Source: Anolis sagrei (Eukaryota; Chordata; Lepidosauria; Squamata; Anolidae). Taken from it: a DNA stretch of 64,000 nucleotides. Below the pieces are notes generated by a model. The model had not been told where the DNA came from. It worked only from the letters and a program-made list of their open reading frames with translations, and did not search any database. Where the stretch lies: positions 20,781,234-20,845,233 of the forward strand of contig NC_090028.1 in the NCBI RefSeq assembly GCF_037176765.1. The letters run 5' to 3'. Positions 61,967 through 64,000 of the stretch are shown piece by piece. Every line of letters begins with the position of its first letter. The stretch's first letter is position 1. Made by a program: the position numbers and the translations under genes.

Positions 61967-62200
61967 TTGTAGCTCCCAAAATGTTCTGTATAAAGCAATT
62001 TCATTTATATGCTTAACTCCAATTTGTGCTTTTCCTTTTCTTAGGGGACCACGGCCCAGTTCAAGTGCTTCAACCCAAGTTGCCTCCTGCCACATTGTCT
62101 AGATTACTGGACTTATCCAGGATCATTGACAACACCTCCCCTTAATGAAAGTGTGACATGGATTATACTGAAAGAGGTTGTCCAAATTTCCGACAAACAG
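50257..62200 (+). CDS. CA7: CA7, carbonic anhydrase VII (exons 1-6 of an expected 7)
   Basis: CA7 is a cytosolic alpha-carbonic anhydrase that interconverts CO2 and bicarbonate, prominent in brain and muscle of mammals. Exons 50257-50296, 52105-52302, 55631-55749, 56688-56783, 60278-60340 and 62045-62200 join in phase into 224 codons. The zinc ligands are His96 and His98 (QFHFHW) and His121 (LHLVHW). The proton-shuttle His is His66 (NNGHSV), and the threonine gate is in SLTTPPL. In CA II numbering these are 94, 96, 119 and 64. The 40-base first exon and its start [14 protein letters not shown] fit CA7 better than CA1, 2, 3 or 13, and the position next to NAE1 agrees. The C-terminal exon (about 40 codons) is not seen before the window ends. 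Human Cys183 is kept (Cys185), but human Cys217 is Gln219 here. Confidence 0.95.
50563..50602. repeat. (ACTAT)n microsatellite
   Basis: Six or more CTATA/ACTAT units in CA7 intron 1. Confidence 0.88.
50695..51022. mobile_element. MITE fragments of the GGGCCCTTCCACAC family
   Basis: GAGGGCTCTTCCACATACCA at 50695. A second palindromic piece at 50896-51022 pairs CCCAGGGTCTGATCCCATAT with ATCAGATCCTGGGATATAG. Confidence 0.55.
51313..51838. mobile_element. hAT transposon (TAGGG ends) with internal ACGAAAC repeats
   Basis: Left end TAGGGTTGTCC; right end GCCCAGCCCTA. Flanks GTCCAAAC and GTCCAAGC agree at 7 of 8. The interior is dense in AACGAAACAATTTCG-like units on both strands. Non-coding, in CA7 intron 1. 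Confidence 0.78.
52105..52302 (+). CDS. CA7: CA7 exon 2
   Basis: 198 bases, encoding [19 protein letters not shown] through [17 protein letters not shown]. Contains the proton-shuttle histidine in NNGHSV. Donor GTAAGT. Confidence 0.95.
52303..52790. other. CA7 intron 2, left part
   Basis: Mostly unique sequence, with a short fold-back family scrap at 52600-52650 (CCCAGTGATTCCGACCATGA). Nothing else recognised. Confidence 0.4.
52796..53584 (-). mobile_element. Solo LTR with exact 5 bp duplication (fossil)
   Basis: 789 bases with TGTTGT and ACAACA ends. CCTTG lies at 52791-52795 and 53585-53589. Minus orientation is inferred from likeness to the LTR at 60.7 kb. A Ser/Glu-rich open stretch starts at the sense edge. 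No internal retroelement genes remain. Family undetermined. Confidence 0.82.
53720..54290 (+). mobile_element. Possible ERV-type LTR fragment (fossil)
   Basis: TATATAAA at 54153, AATAAA at 54237 about 80 bases later, and an end near CTTTTCCTCA suggest a promoter plus polyadenylation layout. No target duplication found and the left end is unclear. Confidence 0.4.
54291..55230 (-). mobile_element. CR1 LINE, central ORF2
   Basis: Minus strand encodes [60 protein letters not shown] and [20 protein letters not shown], preceded by a decayed inter-domain region. In CA7 intron 2. Confidence 0.9.
55232..55603 (-). mobile_element. CR1 LINE RT, second copy
   Basis: [40 protein letters not shown] and [20 protein letters not shown]. 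Nearly the same as 54380-54716, abutting it in the same orientation and 28 bases before CA7 exon 3. Confidence 0.88.
55631..55749 (+). CDS. CA7: CA7 exon 3
   Basis: 119 bases, encoding [19 protein letters not shown], then [20 protein letters not shown]. Carries two zinc-ligand histidines. Donor GTGAGT. Confidence 0.96.
56320..56592. mobile_element. Fold-back family member
   Basis: GGCCATTCAGTACTAATCAA, TATATAAACCCCACTTCCCT and CGTCAGGAGAGAATGCTTCT, ending AGGCCATGAAAGCCTTCAAC. Confidence 0.65.
56688..56783 (+). CDS. CA7: CA7 exon 4
   Basis: 96 bases, phase 0, encoding [18 protein letters not shown], then [14 protein letters not shown]. Carries the third zinc-ligand histidine. Acceptor ACTCAG, donor GTAAGA. 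Confidence 0.95.
56949..57815 (+). mobile_element. SPIN-like hAT transposon, exact 8 bp duplication
   Basis: Starts CAGTGGTTCTCAACC, with CAGTTCCTCATGTTGTGGTG, ACCATAAAATTATTTTTGTT and TTGAACATAATTAATGCATA as in SPIN. Ends GGTTGAGAACCGCTG. TGCTATAG on both sides. No transposase. In CA7 intron 4. Confidence 0.85.
58122..58435 (+). mobile_element. tRNA-derived SINE
   Basis: AGACTGTGGTGGCTCAGTGG head, TTGGCAGTTTGAATTTGCAG B-box region, CTCCACGCAGTCATGCTGGC body. Confidence 0.8.
58592..60046 (-). mobile_element. SPIN-related hAT (outer)
   Basis: CAGTGTTTCTCAACCTGGGG to AAGGTTGAGAAACACTA. Flanks CATTAAGC and CATTAAAC agree at 7 of 8. The interior holds diverged direct units (GTAGGTGAACTATAAATTCC; GTTCAGAATGCTCTTTGATT). 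Split at 58918-59624. Confidence 0.82.
58918..59624 (+). mobile_element. SPIN-related hAT (inner), exact 8 bp duplication
   Basis: CAGTGGTTCTCAACCTTCCT to CCCCAGGTTGAGAACCACTG, ATCTAGGT on both sides. Same family as its host element, opposite orientation. Confidence 0.88.
60278..60340 (+). CDS. CA7: CA7 exon 5
   Basis: 63 bases, phase 0, encoding [20 protein letters not shown] and K. Acceptor TTTAG, donor GTAAGT. Confidence 0.95.
60405..61967 (+). mobile_element. L2-like LINE 3' end split by an LTR, with (TTA)n tail
   Basis: GGTGGTGGCCCCCTGACTCT, GTGGTTGTTCCAGTGTGCCT, then after the LTR TTACATTTGGCCCGGCCATT and AGTCCCTTGGGGAGATGGTA into (TTA)n at 61921-61967. CA7 intron 5. Confidence 0.82.
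60657..61662 (-). mobile_element. Solo LTR with exact 5 bp duplication (fossil)
   Basis: 1,006 bases with TG...CA ends read on the minus strand (TGTTGTGACTCAGC to GTCTTGACA). CTACC lies at 60652-60656 and 61663-61667. A 162-codon acidic open stretch starts at the sense edge. Related by its ends to the LTR at 52.8 kb. Confidence 0.85.
62045..62200 (+). CDS. CA7: CA7 exon 6
   Basis: 156 bases, encoding [39 protein letters not shown] and [13 protein letters not shown]. Donor GTAAAT. The next exon should begin near MGKFR but is not in the remaining 1.8 kb. Confidence 0.95.
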
Positions 62201-62354
62201 GTAAATGTTAAGGAAGGGGGGTGGAGGGAGAAAGCATTCCTCCAGTTCCAAGAGGATTTTTCCATTATTATTTGTACAAAAAATACAATTAAGGACCTCC
62301 AATTCAATGCTTCAATGTATCCTTACCTCCTAAGTTTTGGGTAGTGGATGGGAA

Positions 62355-63350
62355 GTGCCAATCACTTGTAGTCACAGGTCCGCAGCCTGGGTGTCCTCCT
62401 GGACTCATCACTTACGCTTGAAGCTCAGGCATCGGCAGTGGCTGGGAGGGCCTTCGCAGAATTAAGACTCGTGCGCCAGCTGCGACCGTGAAGTCGGATC
62501 TGGCCAGGGTGTCCATGCCTTAGTCACCTCCAGATTGGATTACTGTAATGCACTCAACGTGGGTCTGCCCTTGAAAACGGCCTGAAAATTTCAACTTGCA
62601 CTAGGTTACTAACTAGTGTGACTTACAGGGAACTGTCAACCCCCCTGTTTAAGGAGCTACATTGGCTGCTGTTCATCTTCCGGTCCCAATTCAAGGTGCA
62701 GGTTCTTACCTACAAAGCCCTGAACGGTTTGGGACCCGTCTATCTACATGACAGCATTTTTGTGTACGAATCCACACGATCTCTTCGATCATCTGGTGGG
62801 GCCCTGCTCTAGCTCCTGCCTCCTTCGCGGGCGCAATTGGTGGGGATGAGGGAGAGGGCCTTCTCGGCGATGGCCCCCCAACTCTGGAACTCACTTCCCA
62901 CTTACACACTTAGACATGCCTCAACATTGGCAGTTTTTAGGAGGAGCCTGAAAACATGGTTGTTCCAGTGTGCCTTCCCAGAATAAGGAGAACTCTCAGC
63001 AATATGTCCTCACAATGCACTTTAATACTGACTTAGGATGGACTGTGCTCCCTCATTTCTCTCCGAAAAATCCTATCCTACATTTTACCTTGTTCACGTC
63101 AGCATATTTTCAATTTTAATCTATTACATTTGGCCCGGCCATTTTTAAAATAGTTTATGTCACTATCGATTGTTTTTTGTTTATGTGATTTATATGATTT
63201 GTATTTTATTGATTGTTTATTGATGTTGTGTTTATTGATGTTTTGTTTGATGTACTTTGGGCTTGGCCTCATGTAAGCCGCACCGAGTCCCTTGGGGAGA
63301 TGGTAGCGGGGTGCAAATAAAGATTATTATTATTATTATTATTATTAATA
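62355..63350 (+). mobile_element. L2-like LINE 3' end
   Basis: Encodes YRELSTPLFKELHWLLFIFR, VQVLTYKALNGLGPVYLHDS; then CTCTGGAACTCACTTCCC, GGCTTGGCCTCATGTAAGCC and a (TTA)n tail. Same subfamily as the copy at 60.4 kb. Lies after CA7 exon 6. Confidence 0.85.
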
Positions 63351-63639
63351 TTAATATCCCGCCACCATCTCTCATATGAGTAAACAATAAGCAATCAACA
63401 CAACATCATAAATTCACAGTACCCCCCGGTAAAACAATAAAATACAACAATTGCGGTAGATAAAACAACAGTATTCGATCTCAGAAGTATAAAGTGCTAA
63501 TAAAGAATCTAAAGGTCCTAATATATATTATTAGGGAGTCTAAACATGGTCAAAGGCTTATCGGAAATTATTACTCCAACTAGAATGGGCCCAATGAATC
63601 AACTTGATCAGCAATTGATTCAGTTTGGTCTAATGGAGT

Positions 63640-64000
63640 TGTGACTATTTATTTATTTATTTATTTATTTGGTAGTTTTGTATACCAGTCTTCTCACCTC
63701 CATTCGAGGGACTCGGGCCGGTTTCCAACATCAATATTACAGACCGTCATTAAAACATCATATTTCTAAATCACACTAAAACATTAAAACATTGAAACAA
63801 TTAAAATAGCAAAAATACAATCATATGATTACAGTGGTCAGTCGTCATCAAAGTCATTATTCGTCGTCATCCATCCATATCACAGGATCATGGCTCATTC
63901 GTTGAATGCCAATCCCCAAAGCCAGGTTTTCACCTGTTTCCTGAACGTTAAGATCAAAGGGGCAGTTCTGATCTCCAGTGGAAGGGAGTTCCAGAGTCGA
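63640..64000 (-). mobile_element. L2-like LINE fragment running off the right edge
   Basis: (TTTA)n, then CTTCTCACCTCCATTCGAGG and GAAGGGAGTTCCAGAGTCGA. Same as 44.9-45.4 kb. Confidence 0.75.

Noticed and set aside
62201-64000. CA7 final exon
   Set aside because: Searched for a GKFR...NNFRP...KAS-type end in frame after an AG; only L2-like LINE sequence and simple repeats seen, so the exon is probably beyond the window.

Overview
This window is vertebrate nuclear DNA from a squamate reptile, most likely an iguanian-type lizard. That placement is inferred from the mobile elements: tRNA-derived SINEs of the Sauria type, BovB/RTE, CR1, L2-like and R4-like LINEs, SPIN-like hAT transposons, mariner elements and several MITE families. 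Host genes have GT-AG introns, and most of the DNA between exons is interspersed repeat.

Three host genes are legible, in an order I recall from human 16q22.1. TERB1 (telomere/meiosis factor) is on the minus strand from 8.8 kb down past the left edge; seven exons encoding the N-terminal armadillo-like part are present. NAE1 (regulatory half of the NEDD8-activating enzyme) is on the minus strand from 45,976 to 19,082. It is complete: 20 coding exons, 540 codons, every junction in phase, with a CpG-rich promoter at about 45.9-46.1 kb. CA7 (cytosolic carbonic anhydrase VII) is on the plus strand starting at 50,257; coding exons 1-6 of an expected 7 are present and the last lies beyond the right edge. 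NAE1 and CA7 are head to head, 4.3 kb apart. TERB1 lies downstream of NAE1 in the same orientation, 10.3 kb away.

Region by region: 0-8.8 kb is TERB1 with CR1, L2-like, SINE and Jockey-like LINE fragments in its introns. 8.8-19 kb is gene-free and repeat-rich: SINEs, a 1.3 kb element carrying a TTATTA-type minisatellite, a near-perfect 196 bp palindrome, fold-back elements and a CR1. 19-46 kb is NAE1, with nested transposons in its introns (R4-like LINE plus SINE plus mariner at 23-25 kb; SPIN-like hAT plus LTR-like insert plus SINE at 30.4-32.2 kb; mariner plus L2-like LINEs at 44-45.6 kb). 46-50.3 kb is the NAE1/CA7 spacer, with BovB and Jockey-like LINEs. 50.3-64 kb is CA7, whose introns hold two solo LTRs with 5 bp target duplications, a hAT inside a hAT inside a MITE, and two L2-like LINE tails.

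I found no wholly new system. The observations most worth following are fold-back elements flanked by 11-15 bp duplications, a BovB copy ending in an inverted copy of its own middle, layered insertions that give a relative chronology, and loss in this CA7 of one of the two reactive cysteines known from human CA7.
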